A stretch of 64,000 bases of DNA, taken from Beijerinckiaceae bacterium. Lineage in GTDB: Bacteria > Pseudomonadota > Alphaproteobacteria > Rhizobiales > Beijerinckiaceae. A model generated the notes under the pieces. It did not search any database and was not told the origin of the DNA. It worked only from the letters and a program-made list of their open reading frames with translations. A program made the translations under genes and the position numbers. Positions 18,054-27,415 of the stretch are shown piece by piece (the first letter of the stretch is position 1; every line of letters starts with the position of its first letter). The stretch spans positions 1 to 64,000 of the forward strand of contig WSYC01000020.1 of assembly GCA_009773635.1 (NCBI GenBank), written 5' to 3'.

Positions 18054-19166
18054 CTAGCGGCTCCGCAGCGCGTCGTATCCGGCAGCGGAAGCGTGGATCG
18101 GCAAGCGCAGGATGCCATCGATCTCCGTGTCCTTCAGCTCATAGGCGTAAAGTTCCCGGAATCGCATCCGGATCTCCCCGCGCAGGTCGAAGGCGAAAAC
18201 CTTCGGATGAAGCAGGTTCGCGAGCCACATCCAGGTCAGCGGTGATTCCTGGTTGGGCGGGTCCCAGCGATAGCCGCCAAGCGGATATTTGTAGACGCGT
18301 TTCGTGCGCGCCGCCGCCGTCTGCGACAGGATGGGGTCCTTGTAGATAAACTCCGGGGTCAATTCCTCCTCAAAACCGTTGAGGAAAATCACCTCCGGGT
18401 CCCAGGCCGCGATCCGCTCGCGGTTCACCGGCATGACATCGTTGAGCGCGGCGGCGACATTCTCGCCACCGGCCAGCGTGATCGAGGCATCCTCATAGCT
18501 GCCGCGCCCGGAGGCCGCCATCGCCGTCATCGCGCGCGAAAGATGCAGCACGCGCGGTTTTTGCGCGGGTGGAATGGCCCGCACCTTGGCACCGATCTCG
18601 GCCTCGACGCTTCTGCGCCACGCGATATTGGCAGCCGCGCGTTCGGGTTTGCCGATGGCGGTCGCGGCCAGCGTGATGTAGCGGCGCGCGTAATCCTCGG
18701 TACCATAGAGGATCAGCATGGTGTTCAACCCGGCATTGGTCAGCGGCTTGACGATATCGTCGCCGCGCCCGCCCCACTGGATGACGAGATCGGGCCGCGC
18801 GGCAGCCAGCGCCTCGACATTCGGCATGAAGTTCTGGCCCGCGATATCCGCGCGGATATCGGCGGTTTCGGGGAAGATCTTGCCCAGAATGCCCTCAAGC
18901 ATCGCGGTCTTGGCGATCCTGTTCATGCCGGCGAGGCTCTTCGTGCCCTGACCCATCGCAATGAGGATCGAGGCCATCGGGATCGGGATGGCGGCAACGC
19001 GTTCGGCCGGCTTTTCGAGGGTGACGGTGCGCCCTTCAAGGTCGGTCATCACGATCGGCTCGGCCCGCACTAAGGCAAGCGGCACGGTGAGGAGGGCGGC
19101 AAAGGCGAGAAGCGCGGCGCAAGGCCGGATCGCAGGACGGCGAAATATATGGCAACGAAATATCAT
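18054..19166 (-). CDS. Periplasmic substrate-binding protein of riboswitch-controlled ABC importer
   Basis: The 370-residue class III (FepB/BtuF-like) binding protein has an N-terminal signal peptide (hydrophobic CAALLAFAALLTVPLALV, cleavage after VRA) and a typical core: MTDLEGRTVTLEKPAERV, ARPDLVIQWGG, VIFLNGF. The ATG at 19166 has a GGGAGA ribosome site; the track start at 19202 is rejected. It is the first gene after the second cobalamin riboswitch, followed by permease, ATPase and the CbiX/ferredoxin/PCuAC fusion. No TonB-dependent receptor lies nearby. The ligand could be cobalamin, another corrinoid or a cobalt chelate. Confidence 0.9.
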   Translation of the reverse strand: MIFRCHIFRRPAIRPCAALLAFAALLTVPLALVRAEPIVMTDLEGRTVTLEKPAERVAAIPIPMASILIAMGQGTKSLAGMNRIAKTAMLEGILGKIFPETADIRADIAGQNFMPNVEALAAARPDLVIQWGGRGDDIVKPLTNAGLNTMLILYGTEDYARRYITLAATAIGKPERAAANIAWRRSVEAEIGAKVRAIPPAQKPRVLHLSRAMTAMAASGRGSYEDASITLAGGENVAAALNDVMPVNRERIAAWDPEVIFLNGFEEELTPEFIYKDPILSQTAAARTKRVYKYPLGGYRWDPPNQESPLTWMWLANLLHPKVFAFDLRGEIRMRFRELYAYELKDTEIDGILRLPIHASAAGYDALRSR

Positions 19167-19311
19167 GGGGTTCTCCCGTGGCGGCGCGGTGCGCGATGAC
19201 AATCAACCCCCGGACGCCCCGGTTTCCCGATGCGCCGACGATCATGACAATCACCTCTGCGGACAGCCGCCCCATGACGCGCCCCGCGCCTCGGGTGGGT
19301 GACAGACCACG

Positions 19312-19465
19312 GCAGGTCTCCTGGCTTGCGGGTCGTGGCCTGTGCTCCGCCTTCCCAACACCGGAATAACGGCATCAGTGGCTTGATGGAGGAGGCTCGC
19401 CGCTTACAGTTGCGGGGGCAGCCACAGCATTCACCCGGAACCAGGTGGCACTGCGTTCCCTTTTA
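19312..19465 (-). promoter_or_regulatory. Cobalamin riboswitch controlling the ABC-importer/fusion operon
   Basis: Minus-strand leader with conserved blocks in order: GGGAACGCAGTGCC, GGCTGCCCCCGCAACTGTAA, AAGCCACTGA, TTGGGAAGGCGG and the B12 box GCAAGCCAGGAGACCTGCC at about 19313-19331. It matches the class better than the one before the cob operon. A 145-nt expression platform separates it from the binding-protein ATG at 19166. It ties the whole importer operon to cobalamin supply. Confidence 0.95.
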
Positions 19466-19679
19466 AGTTCATTCGGCCTTGCGACCTCCGGGACACCGTC
19501 GTCGGGGCGATGCTAGGCACTGCCGTGGGGAAAGGCAACGTAGTTCTTTCCCGGTCGGTGAGGGGGATACTGCACTGATGCAGGATCCGGAAGTGAGCAG
19601 CAGCAACCGGGCGGCTCGACGAGCGTTGCCGACGCATGGCGAGGAATCTCGTGATTTTGGTCGAAGCGCTCGCTGTTTT

Positions 19680-19823
19680 CGTTCGCTTTTGGCCGACCAC
19701 GAGCCTGCAATCGTCGGAGCCTGCCCCGATCATGAGCGAGACATCACCCCGCCCACAGTCGAGATCAAGCACGCGCATCCCCTCGGTGATATCCATTGAG
19801 CGCGGGGCAAATTCCGACGCCAT
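19680..19823 (-). pseudogene. Remnant of a SAM-dependent methyltransferase behind the ZigA-like gene
   Basis: Right after the ZigA-like stop, a TGATG overlap opens a frame reading [18 protein letters not shown], then LDLDCGRGDVSLM, a clear motif I of a class I SAM methyltransferase, followed by a decayed Gly-Val stretch. After about 45 codons homology to the fold is lost and the frame runs into the riboswitch region. I read it as the surviving 5' end of a gene once co-translated with the GTPase. The remaining interval 19466-19680 shows no gene. Confidence 0.6.
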
Positions 19824-21052
19824 CACGCCGCTTCGGCCCTGCGCCAGACCGGAAACGGGTCGGCCAGGGTGCGGTACTTCTCGGGGTTGAATTTCAACGG
19901 CATGGACTCGCCCAGAAGGCACTGATCAAGCGCCGAGCGGATCGCCATTTCATCCAGCCCAATGCCGATGAAGACCAACTCCTGCCGCCGGTCCCCCCAG
20001 ACGGAATGCCAGTGGCGATTGAGAATCTGCCGCCATTCCTCGGATTTCGGCCAGCGATCACGCGGCACATTTGCCCACCAGAACCCCATGGCTTCCGTGC
20101 GGCAGACAGCGCCGGCAATCGAGAGTTCGCCCACCCACTCCGGCCGTGTCGCCAGCCAGAAATGCCCCTTTGCACGCACGAGACCGGGACAGGACTGCTT
20201 GAGAAAAGCCGAGAATTTCTCCGGGTGGAAGGGGCGGCGTGCCCGGTAAACGAAGGAAGAAATGCCGTATTCCACGGTCTCCGACACATGGTCCGCGAAA
20301 CCGTAAAGTTCCTTTGCCCAGAGCGGATGCCCTTGCGCCTTCTCGTAGTCGAAGAGGCCGGTATCCATGATCGCATCAAGCGGAGCCTTGCCGAAATCAG
20401 TTTCAACAAGGCGGGCATCGGGATTAAGGGAGCGCACCACCTTGCGCACGAGTTCGCGCTGCTCGGCTGAGACGTCCGAGATCTTGTTGATCACCACGAC
20501 ATCGGCAAACTCAATCTGGTCAGTCAAGAGATCAACAAGGCTGCGCTCATCGGCAGCTCCTGCCGTTTCACCGCGATCCCTGAGGAAATCGGTCGAGCCG
20601 AAATCCTTCATGAGATTAACGGCGTCGACCACCGTAACCATCGTATCAAGCCGCGCGACGTCGGAGAGCGAGAGGTCATTCTCGTCGCGAAAATCGAAGG
20701 TCGCGGCAATCGGCAGCGGCTCGGCAATCCCGGTGCCCTCGATCAACAGATAGTCAAAGCGCCCGTCCGCAGCGAGCCTTCGCACCTCGGCGAGAAGATC
20801 ATCCCGCAGGGTGCAGCAGATGCAGCCATTAGACATTTCAACGAGTTTTTCTTCGGTGCGGGACAAGCCGCCGCCCTCGCGTACCAGATCGGCGTCAATG
20901 TTCACCTCGCTCATATCGTTGACGATCACAGCGACGCGCTTACCCTCACGGTTGTTCAGGATATGATTGAGCAGCGTCGTCTTGCCCGCGCCAAGGAAGC
21001 CGGAGAGGACAGTAACGGGCAGGCGGGCATCGGCATTTGACGGTTCAGGCAT
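19823..21052 (-). CDS. zigA: ZigA/COG0523-family zinc-regulated GTP-binding metallochaperone
   Basis: This 409-residue COG0523 GTPase has P-loop [13 protein letters not shown] near residue 20, switch motif [16 protein letters not shown] near residue 80, NKISD and a CobW C-terminal domain with [25 protein letters not shown]. Proteins of this branch are made under zinc limitation and help deliver zinc. The ATG at 21052 (GAGAG upstream) is preferred over 21094 because a Zur-box palindrome overlaps the longer version. It is divergent from a zur-like gene. It differs from the cobW at 8459 in subfamily and regulation. Confidence 0.88.
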   Translation of the reverse strand: MPEPSNADARLPVTVLSGFLGAGKTTLLNHILNNREGKRVAVIVNDMSEVNIDADLVREGGGLSRTEEKLVEMSNGCICCTLRDDLLAEVRRLAADGRFDYLLIEGTGIAEPLPIAATFDFRDENDLSLSDVARLDTMVTVVDAVNLMKDFGSTDFLRDRGETAGAADERSLVDLLTDQIEFADVVVINKISDVSAEQRELVRKVVRSLNPDARLVETDFGKAPLDAIMDTGLFDYEKAQGHPLWAKELYGFADHVSETVEYGISSFVYRARRPFHPEKFSAFLKQSCPGLVRAKGHFWLATRPEWVGELSIAGAVCRTEAMGFWWANVPRDRWPKSEEWRQILNRHWHSVWGDRRQELVFIGIGLDEMAIRSALDQCLLGESMPLKFNPEKYRTLADPFPVWRRAEAA

Positions 21053-21084
21053 CGGTAAAATTCTCTCGTTGCGAAAATTCAAGA

Positions 21085-21103
21085 TATGTAACAATATAAC
21101 ATA
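21085..21103. promoter_or_regulatory. Zur-box-like palindrome between zigA and zur
   Basis: TATGTAACAATATAACATA is an AT-rich inverted repeat (six of eight arm bases match) of the form seen in alphaproteobacterial Zur sites. It lies 33 bp before both the divergent zigA and zur starts, so it could control zigA and autoregulate zur. The regulator assignment is inference from motif and context. Confidence 0.65.
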
Positions 21104-21135
21104 CCATCTTAAGTCAAGAGTGATGGGAGATTTTC

Positions 21136-21621
21136 TTGGCGATCACACTTCAGGACAAACCCACGGGTGAGGAAATCGATATCCCGATTGTTGGGCCCGC
21201 TATTCGCCCTGCGCATGAGCGCGGCGAGAGCGCGACAAAGCTGCGCCAGAAAGTTCTGGAAACTCTCTGCGGATCAGCCATCCCGCTCTCGGCCTACGAT
21301 ATTCTTAGCCAGATCCAGGGCGAGAAGCGCATCGCACCTACACAGGTTTATCGTGCACTCGATAGCCTTCAGGAAGCGGGCGCCATTTACAAATTGGCCT
21401 CCCGCCCAGCCTTCGTGTTGCGTGCTTCCGCGCCGGATACCGGTCGGAGCGTCGTGTTCATGGTGTGCAGAGAATGCGACCGCGTGCAGGAAAGCGCGGT
21501 TTCGAGCTCGGTTCAGCACCTGCAGGTAACTGCCGCCAAAGCAGGTTTCCGCGCCAGCAATCCGATCGTGGAAATCGTAGGTGAATGCGCGGATTGTGGG
21601 AGTGAAGGGCGCACCATCTGA
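21136..21621 (+). CDS. zur: Fur-family zinc uptake regulator
   Basis: This 161-residue Fur-superfamily protein has a winged-helix domain ([38 protein letters not shown], residues 50-90) and a dimerisation domain with two zinc-type Cys pairs, CRECD and CADCG, placed as in Zur. It should repress zinc-acquisition genes such as the divergent zigA when zinc is plentiful. The start is a TTG at 21136 with a GGGAGA site upstream; the N-terminal 30 residues are poorly conserved, so a later start is possible. Confidence 0.87.
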   Translation: MAITLQDKPTGEEIDIPIVGPAIRPAHERGESATKLRQKVLETLCGSAIPLSAYDILSQIQGEKRIAPTQVYRALDSLQEAGAIYKLASRPAFVLRASAPDTGRSVVFMVCRECDRVQESAVSSSVQHLQVTAAKAGFRASNPIVEIVGECADCGSEGRTI

Positions 21622-21678
21622 TATCTGTGCAGAATGCCGAGAGTTCTTACATGGCCTTGAGCCCGGAATGGTCGCGCT

Positions 21679-22104
21679 TTAACAGCGCTTGCGGCAATAG
21701 AGTTCGAGCTTGTGGCGCACGATGTCGTAGCCCAGCCTGGCGGCGATTTCGGTCTGCAATTTTTCGATCTCCTCTGATCTGAACTCGATCACCATGCTGG
21801 TATCAAGGTCGATCAGATGATCGTGGTGCTCGGCATCGGTATTTTCAAAACGGGCACGCCCTTCGTCGAAAGCGTGCCGCTGGATGGCGCCTTTCTCCTC
21901 CAGCAGCCGCAGGGTGCGATACACCGTCGAGAGCGAGACGGTACCGTCGATGGCATAGGCACGATGATAAAGCTCGTTCGCATCCGGATGATCGCTCGCC
22001 TCCGCGAGGACCCGCAGGATGACCTTGCGTTGCTCTGTCATGCGCAGTCCGACAGTCTTGATATCGGCGCAGAATCGTTCGTAGCGATCATCCGATTTTG
22101 TCAT
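21679..22104 (-). CDS. Fur/Mur-family manganese or iron regulator
   Basis: The 141-residue Fur-family repressor has a winged helix (GLRMTEQRKVILRVLAEA, VSLSTVYRTLRLLEEKG) and the regulatory metal-site region AEHHDHLIDLDTSMVIEF. It lacks the paired CxxC structural zinc motifs of classical Fur, as is common in alphaproteobacterial Mur. It is divergent from an outer-membrane protein plus sitABCD operon, with Fur/Mur-type boxes in the 122-bp gap. Mur is my preferred reading because SitABCD is a Mn/Fe importer; iron-sensing Fur is the alternative. Confidence 0.85.
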   Translation of the reverse strand: MTKSDDRYERFCADIKTVGLRMTEQRKVILRVLAEASDHPDANELYHRAYAIDGTVSLSTVYRTLRLLEEKGAIQRHAFDEGRARFENTDAEHHDHLIDLDTSMVIEFRSEEIEKLQTEIAARLGYDIVRHKLELYCRKRC

Positions 22105-22169
22105 AATGAGAATCTACCCCTTTTGCGAAGCAAGTGCAAAAACAATTTGCAAATAATTCCTAATTGCCG

Positions 22170-22192
22170 TTGACAGATGCAAATCGTTCGCA
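22170..22192 (+). promoter_or_regulatory. Promoter element and Fur/Mur-type operator upstream of OMP-sitABCD
   Basis: A TTGACA -35 hexamer at 22170-22175 is followed by TGCAAATCGTTCGCA (22178-22192), an inverted repeat of TGC-AA arms like alphaproteobacterial Fur/Mur boxes. A further half site, TTTGCAAATAATT, lies at about 22146. Repressor bound here would cover the spacer of the promoter reading toward the OMP-sit operon. A -10 box is not clear. Confidence 0.6.
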
Positions 22193-22226
22193 TTAGCGTT
22201 TCTACTGATCAACAAGGAGATGTGGC

Positions 22227-23219
22227 GTGACAACAGACGGACGACGGCAGCGACGAGCGGGCCCTATTTCTGTGATGACATCGGCCTTGGCCGCACTGGC
22301 GGTGAACGTGTCTGCGCAGGCGGCGGATCTTCGCAAAAAGCCGACAGAGTCACCAGCGCCGGCGGCACAAGCGTGCAAGGAAACGGCCGGGCTTTCGCCC
22401 GATATTTTCGGTTTCGCGGCGGGATCGGATGTCGCCGATCTCGGATCGTGGAGTGCCGGAGCGGAATATGGCGGTGCTTTCGGAACGCGATTTGGCAGCC
22501 TTCAAAGCCATGGCCTGAAGCTCCAAGCATCGACGTCACCTTTTCCCTGTCTTGAGGTTGGTCCATCGCTCACGTTTGGCGCCGGGCGCAGCAACGAGCG
22601 AATCGGCCAGACCTCCACAATCAGCAATGCAATCGGCGGCGGTATCGAATTCAAATACAAGCTCCTCGGGCGCTCGATCCATGGCATCGGGCTGACCTTG
22701 GTTGTGGAGCCGACCCTGGCGCGCGGTTATTCCCGCCTCAACGATCCCTTTGCGTCGCCGGCCATCTCGGGTACCGGCCTGCTGGCGGGCAATACGCTCA
22801 AGATTCTTATCGATTCTGAGTTGGTGGAGGATCGGCTCTATGGTGCATTCAACGTCGAGCACGGCTTGGGCTTGACCCGGAGTGACGTCAACGGTTGTAC
22901 GACAAACAGCGGCTCGGGCTATTGCCGGGCCTCCAATCTGAACCTGCGCGCGGCGCTCTCCCTCAAGGTGGCCGATAATTTCTATTTCGGCGGTGAGGTC
23001 TCGCATCAGCGAGCCTATGACGGGGCATTCCTGAACCGCGGACTTGGCCATGCCTGGTTCGCCGGCCCCAACTTCCTCTGGCAGATCAACGAGAAACTCT
23101 CGATGAATGGGGCCTGGGCGTCCCAGATCGCCGGCAAGTCGAACGGCCAGACCAATTCCCTCAACCTCGAGCAGTTCAATCGCCATCTGGCGAAGGTGAA
23201 GCTCGGCTATGCTTTTTGA
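22227..23219 (+). CDS. Outer-membrane beta-barrel protein leading the sit operon
   Basis: The 330-residue product has a signal peptide ending NVSAQA-AD and a C-terminal strand ending in Phe (VKLGYAF), the classic signal for BAM-dependent outer-membrane insertion. Alternating Gly/aromatic strands (GGGIEFKYKLLG, FYFGGEVSHQRAYD) support a barrel. GTG at 22227 has AAGGAG eight bases upstream; an ATG at 22220 in another frame is too close to that site. It sits between the Fur/Mur-type operator and sitA, so it may be a manganese or iron channel, comparable in context to MnoP of Bradyrhizobium, though I see no clear homology. Confidence 0.75.
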   Translation: MTTDGRRQRRAGPISVMTSALAALAVNVSAQAADLRKKPTESPAPAAQACKETAGLSPDIFGFAAGSDVADLGSWSAGAEYGGAFGTRFGSLQSHGLKLQASTSPFPCLEVGPSLTFGAGRSNERIGQTSTISNAIGGGIEFKYKLLGRSIHGIGLTLVVEPTLARGYSRLNDPFASPAISGTGLLAGNTLKILIDSELVEDRLYGAFNVEHGLGLTRSDVNGCTTNSGSGYCRASNLNLRAALSLKVADNFYFGGEVSHQRAYDGAFLNRGLGHAWFAGPNFLWQINEKLSMNGAWASQIAGKSNGQTNSLNLEQFNRHLAKVKLGYAF

Positions 23220-23238
23220 ACAACAAGGAACCGATCTC

Positions 23239-24186
23239 ATGTCGCATCGTGCTTTTTCACCGTTCCGGCGGCGACTTTTCAGCCTGGCATCCTTTTCGAT
23301 CGCGGTTGCAATCACCGCCTTTGCCTTCGGCGGGGCGTCCCAGGCCCAGACCCCGAGGGCGCCTGGAAAGCCGTTGCGGGTGGTGACCACCTTCACCATC
23401 CTTCAGGACATCGCGCAGAATGTCGCGGGAACGGCAGCCATCGTCGAATCCATCACCAAGCCCGGCGCCGAGATTCACGATTATCAACCGACGCCGCTGG
23501 ACGTGGTGAAAGCGCAATCCGCCGATCTCGTGCTGTGGAACGGGATGAACCTGGAACGCTGGTTCGAGAAGTTCTTCGAGAACGTCCGAAACGTGCCGAG
23601 CGCCGTTCTGACCGATGGCATCGAGCCGATGGGCATCAAGGAAGGGCCCTACGAGGGCAAGCCAAACCCCCATGCCTGGATGTCCACCCAGAGCGCGCTG
23701 ATCTATGTCGAGAACGTCAGGAAGGCGCTCGCCAAGGCCGATCCGGCCAATGCGGCTGTTTATGCGCAGAATGCAGCGGCGTATTCCGCCGAAATCAAGG
23801 CTATGGATGCGCCGCTCCGTGAGCGGCTGGCGAAAGTGCCGGAAAAGCAGCGCACCCTCGTCAGCAGCGAGGGCGCCTTCAGCTACCTCACTCGCGATTT
23901 CGGCTGGAAGGAAGCCTATCTCTGGCCCATCAACGCGGATGAGCAGGGCACCCCGCAGCAGGTGCGGCGCCTGATCGATCTCGTCCGCAAGAACAAGATT
24001 CCCGTCGTCTTCAGCGAAAGCACGGTTGCCGACAAGGCCGCAAAGCAGGTCGCGCGCGAAACCGGCGCAAAATACGGCGGCGTGCTGTATGTCGACAGTC
24101 TGAGTGCGGCGAATGGACCGGTGCCGACCTATCTGAAACTGCTAGAAGTAACAGTCGAAACCATCGTCAAGGGGTTCGGAAAATGA
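23239..24186 (+). CDS. sitA: Mn/Fe ABC transporter substrate-binding protein
   Basis: SitA captures Mn(II) or Fe(II) in the periplasm. The 315-residue cluster A-I (TroA/ZnuA) protein has a signal peptide ([19 protein letters not shown]), then metal-ligand contexts [11 protein letters not shown] (His), NPHAWMS (His), [14 protein letters not shown] (Glu) and a C-terminal VDSL Asp segment. The acidic ligand and lack of a His-rich loop favour Mn/Fe over zinc. The ATG at 23239 follows AAGGA; the track start at 23209 lies in the previous gene's tail. Confidence 0.93.
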   Translation: MSHRAFSPFRRRLFSLASFSIAVAITAFAFGGASQAQTPRAPGKPLRVVTTFTILQDIAQNVAGTAAIVESITKPGAEIHDYQPTPLDVVKAQSADLVLWNGMNLERWFEKFFENVRNVPSAVLTDGIEPMGIKEGPYEGKPNPHAWMSTQSALIYVENVRKALAKADPANAAVYAQNAAAYSAEIKAMDAPLRERLAKVPEKQRTLVSSEGAFSYLTRDFGWKEAYLWPINADEQGTPQQVRRLIDLVRKNKIPVVFSESTVADKAAKQVARETGAKYGGVLYVDSLSAANGPVPTYLKLLEVTVETIVKGFGK

Positions 24187-24217
24187 CGGGCGGCGAGGCA
24201 ACGAGAGGCCGGACGAC

Positions 24218-25156
24218 ATGAAAAGTCGCGTGCTTGAAATCCATTCAGAAACACCGGCGCGGAGCTTATCCGCGCCGTCTGGCCGCTTGATGCCCTCCAT
24301 CCAGGTCAACAACATTACCGTCAGCTATACCAATGGCGTGGCGGCGGTGCGCAACGCCTCCTTCAAGCTCGGCGCATCCACGATCTGCGCGCTGGTCGGC
24401 GTCAACGGTTCGGGCAAATCGACGCTCTTCAAGACGCTGATGGGGTTCCTGACGCCTTCGAGCGGCGACGTCCGGATTGCGGGGTTGCCCGTCAATACGG
24501 CTCTCAAGCGAGGGCTCGTGGCCTATGTGCCGCAAAGCGAGGATGTCGACTGGAACTTCCCCGTTCTCGTCGAGGATGTGGTGATGATGGGGCGCTATGG
24601 CCACATGAGTTTCCTGCGCATGCCCGCCAAATCGGACCGGCAGGCGGTTGATGAGGCGTTGGAGCGCGTCGGGATGAGCGATTATCGCAAGCGCCAGATC
24701 GGCGAGCTTTCAGGCGGCCAGAAAAAGCGCGTCTTTCTGGCCCGCGCCCTCGCGCAAGGCAGCGAGATCATTCTACTCGACGAACCCTTTACCGGCGTTG
24801 ACGTGAAGACCGAATCCGCGATCATCGATCTCCTGCGCGCCATGCGCGATGACGGGCGGCTGATGTTCGTTTCGACGCATAACCTCGGCAGCGTGCCCGA
24901 CTTCTGCGATCAGGTGGTGCTCTTCAACAAGACTGTTTTGGCCTATGGACCTACGGCAACCACCTTCACAGAGGCCAATCTGGCGGAAGCCTTCGGCGGG
25001 CTGCTCCGCCACGTGCGCCTTGGCGGCTCCGATCTCCACGATGACGCCGACCAGCGGCGCGTGACGGTGCTGACCGACGACGAGCGCCCGCTGGTTCTCT
25101 ATGGCGAGCGCGATCAGGAAAAACACATCAAGCCCGATCGTGGCGGGGCATCATGA
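24218..25156 (+). CDS. sitB: Mn/Fe ABC transporter ATPase
   Basis: The 312-residue ATPase energises Mn/Fe import. It shows Walker [11 protein letters not shown]-loop [14 protein letters not shown] (typical of the Sit/Mnt group), signature LSGGQKKR, Walker B IILLDEP and VSTHNLG. The N-terminal 24 residues before MPSIQVNN look non-conserved, so translation may start at the ATG at 24290; the 24218 ATG has a GAGAGG site. The last 50 residues extend beyond the ATPase core. Its stop overlaps sitC by ATGA. Confidence 0.93.
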   Translation: MKSRVLEIHSETPARSLSAPSGRLMPSIQVNNITVSYTNGVAAVRNASFKLGASTICALVGVNGSGKSTLFKTLMGFLTPSSGDVRIAGLPVNTALKRGLVAYVPQSEDVDWNFPVLVEDVVMMGRYGHMSFLRMPAKSDRQAVDEALERVGMSDYRKRQIGELSGGQKKRVFLARALAQGSEIILLDEPFTGVDVKTESAIIDLLRAMRDDGRLMFVSTHNLGSVPDFCDQVVLFNKTVLAYGPTATTFTEANLAEAFGGLLRHVRLGGSDLHDDADQRRVTVLTDDERPLVLYGERDQEKHIKPDRGGAS

Positions 25157-26091
25157 TGTTGTTCTCCGCAGTGATCGACCTCCTTCTTGAACCCTTCGCC
25201 TATCAGTACATGACCAAGGCGATCTGGGTCAGCGCGCTGGTGGGCGCGGTCTGTGCCTTCCTGTCCTGCTATCTGATCCTGAAAGGCTGGGCCTTGATGG
25301 GCGATGCGCTCGCGCATTCGGTCGTGCCCGGCGTGGCGCTGGCATACCTTATGGGGCTGCCCTATGCGCTGGGGGCCTTCACTTCGGGCATCATCGCCGC
25401 GCTCGGCATCTCGTTTGTCCGGCGGCTCACGATGCTCCGGGAGGATGCCGTCATCGGTCTGGTGTTCACGACCTTCTTCGCCATCGGGCTGCTGATTGTC
25501 TCGATCAACCCGACTTCGGTGAATGTGCAATCCATCGTGCTGGGGAATATTCTCGCGATTTCGGATGAGGATGTCGTGCAGGTCATCATCATCGCTGCGA
25601 TCTCGCTCGCGATCCTCGGGCTCAAGTGGAAAGACCTGATGCTGGCCTTCTTCGACGACAGCCATGCCCGCAGCGTCGGGCTTAACCCCTGGCGTCTGCG
25701 CGTCCTGTTTTTCGTGCTGCTGAGCGCCTGCACGGTTGCTGCGCTCCAAACCGTTGGAGCGGTGCTGGTGATCGCAATGGTCGTGACCCCCGGCGCGACG
25801 GCCTACCTGCTGACGGATCGCTTCGGTGTCATGATCGGTCTGGCCATGATCATCGGCGCCACGACAAGCGCGCTGGGCGCCTACCTCAGCTTTTTCATGG
25901 ATGGCGCGACCGGCGGGCTGATCGTCGTCTTCCAGACGCTGGTGTTTCTCGCAGCCTTTGTCTTCGCCCCCAAACATGGGCGGCTGGCGGCGCGGCGGGC
26001 AGCAAGAGCATTTTCGAGCGAAGTAGATGCCGGTTCGCGTGAAGAAAATGCGGTAAAGCGCTCTGGGCTGGAAGAGGAGACCACAGCATGA
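25153..26091 (+). CDS. sitC: Mn/Fe ABC transporter permease
   Basis: This is an ABC-3 family permease of 312 residues with about eight hydrophobic segments, including [27 protein letters not shown] near residue 40 and [21 protein letters not shown] near 210. It pairs with the related sitD, consistent with the heterodimeric SitCD channel. The start overlaps the sitB stop and the stop overlaps sitD (both ATGA). The C-terminal 40 residues are cytoplasmic and charged. Confidence 0.93.
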   Translation: MMLFSAVIDLLLEPFAYQYMTKAIWVSALVGAVCAFLSCYLILKGWALMGDALAHSVVPGVALAYLMGLPYALGAFTSGIIAALGISFVRRLTMLREDAVIGLVFTTFFAIGLLIVSINPTSVNVQSIVLGNILAISDEDVVQVIIIAAISLAILGLKWKDLMLAFFDDSHARSVGLNPWRLRVLFFVLLSACTVAALQTVGAVLVIAMVVTPGATAYLLTDRFGVMIGLAMIIGATTSALGAYLSFFMDGATGGLIVVFQTLVFLAAFVFAPKHGRLAARRAARAFSSEVDAGSREENAVKRSGLEEETTA

Positions 26092-26963
26092 TCCCGCTCG
26101 ATTTCTCCTCTCTCTTTTCCTGGATCATCGATCCCCTGGCGCACGGTTTCATGCAGCGCGGTCTTGTTGTTGCTGTTCTTGTGGGGGCGATCTGCGCGCT
26201 TTTGTCCTGCTATCTCGTGCTCAAGGGCTGGTCGCTGATGGGGGATGCGGTTTCCCATGCGGTTCTGCCCGGAATCGTTCTGGCGCATGTCATCCAGATA
26301 CCGCTGGCGATCGGGGCATTCGTGGCCGGGCTCGGCTGTGCATTGGCAACGGGATATCTCAAGGCGAACAGCCGGATCAAGGAAGACGCGGTGATGGGCA
26401 TTGTCTTCTCCGGCATGTTCGCGCTCGGGCTGGTGATGTTCGTCAAGGTGGATACCGACCTTCATCTCACCCATATCCTGTTCGGCAACATGCTGGGCGT
26501 GCAATGGCCCGATGTCGTGGAAGCCGCGCTGATTTCGGTCCCCGCGATCCTCATCGTTCTCGCCAAGCGCAAGGACCTGCTGCTCTATTGCTTTGATCCG
26601 GCGCACGCCCGCGCCATCGGGCTGCCCGTCGGCTTGCTGCATTTCGGGCTGCTGACCCTACTGGCCCTGACAATTGTCGCCTCGCTCAAGGCGGTGGGGA
26701 TCATTCTGGTCATTGCCATGCTGATCGCGCCCGGCGCCATCGGATATCTTATGACCAAGCGGTTTGATGTCATGCTGGCCATTGCAGCGGCGGCAGCGAT
26801 CGGGTCGAGCGTGATCGGCACGATCCTGAGCTTCCATATCGACGGGGCGACAGGCCCGACCATTGTCGTGGTGCAATCCGTTGTGTTCGTGCTGGCGCTA
26901 GCGTGGACAAAGCGGCCAGGAAAATCTGGTCTTGCTGAGACAGGGGCTAAATCAAGCGCTTGA
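26088..26963 (+). CDS. sitD: Mn/Fe ABC transporter permease
   Basis: The second ABC-3 permease, 291 residues, is a paralogue of sitC: CALLSCYLVLKGWSLMGDAVSHAVLPG near residue 40 and AVGIILVIAMLIAPGAIGYLM near 210. It completes OMP-sitA-sitB-sitC-sitD. No strong terminator follows; the left end of an IS3-family element begins 71 bp after the stop, so the element may have landed in the operon's 3' flank. Confidence 0.93.
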   Translation: MIPLDFSSLFSWIIDPLAHGFMQRGLVVAVLVGAICALLSCYLVLKGWSLMGDAVSHAVLPGIVLAHVIQIPLAIGAFVAGLGCALATGYLKANSRIKEDAVMGIVFSGMFALGLVMFVKVDTDLHLTHILFGNMLGVQWPDVVEAALISVPAILIVLAKRKDLLLYCFDPAHARAIGLPVGLLHFGLLTLLALTIVASLKAVGIILVIAMLIAPGAIGYLMTKRFDVMLAIAAAAAIGSSVIGTILSFHIDGATGPTIVVVQSVVFVLALAWTKRPGKSGLAETGAKSSA

Positions 26964-27034
26964 CCGGGCTCCGCTGCGAAATTCGGGCGATTATGTCTTT
27001 AAGTGAGCAGGATCGCCAACATCTTGTTGCAAAG

Positions 27035-27060
27035 TGAACCGCTCCGGGTTTGCCGGAGGC
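27035..27060 (+). repeat. IS left terminal inverted repeat
   Basis: This 26-bp sequence is the exact reverse complement of 28331-28356. The preceding G (27034) is also matched at the other end, so the repeat may be 27 bp. Confidence 0.95.
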
Positions 27061-27085
27061 TCCAACTTCCAAATAGGATGGAGCC

Positions 27086-27415
27086 ATGACGAGCAAAACG
27101 ACGAACAAGTTTTCACCCGAGGTCCGCGCCCGAGCCGTGCGGATGGTTATGGATCACGAAGGCGAGCACGCCTCGCGCTGGGCGGCGGTCGCGTCGATAG
27201 CGGCCAAGATAGGCTGTTCGGCGCACACGCTGCTTGACTGGGTGAAGAAGGCCGAGGTCGACAGTGGCAAGCGTGCCGGTGTCCCGACCGATGTTGCCGA
27301 GAAGCTGAAGGCGCTGGAACGCGAGGTGCGCGAACTCCGGCAAGCCAACGAGATTCTTCGGAAGGCGAGCGCTTATTTTGCACAGGCGGAGCTCGACCGC
27401 CCGTTCAAGCGATGA
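27086..27415 (+). CDS. IS3-family transposase OrfA
   Basis: The 109-residue OrfA has a helix-turn-helix ([27 protein letters not shown]) that recognises the IS ends, and a C-terminal leucine-zipper-like helix ([33 protein letters not shown]). The stop overlaps the orfB ATG as ATGA. Expression of OrfB or an OrfAB fusion would normally need frameshifting in this family; here restart at the overlap is also possible. Confidence 0.95.
   Translation: MTSKTTNKFSPEVRARAVRMVMDHEGEHASRWAAVASIAAKIGCSAHTLLDWVKKAEVDSGKRAGVPTDVAEKLKALEREVRELRQANEILRKASAYFAQAELDRPFKR

Noticed and set aside
19036-19275. 79-aa minus-strand ORF in the second riboswitch leader
   Set aside because: It overlaps the binding-protein gene out of frame and has no clear ribosome site or family; a leader peptide could not be supported.
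19431-19922. 163-aa ORF as an intact gene
   Set aside because: It starts inside zigA and ends in the riboswitch; only the 45-codon methyltransferase piece has meaning.
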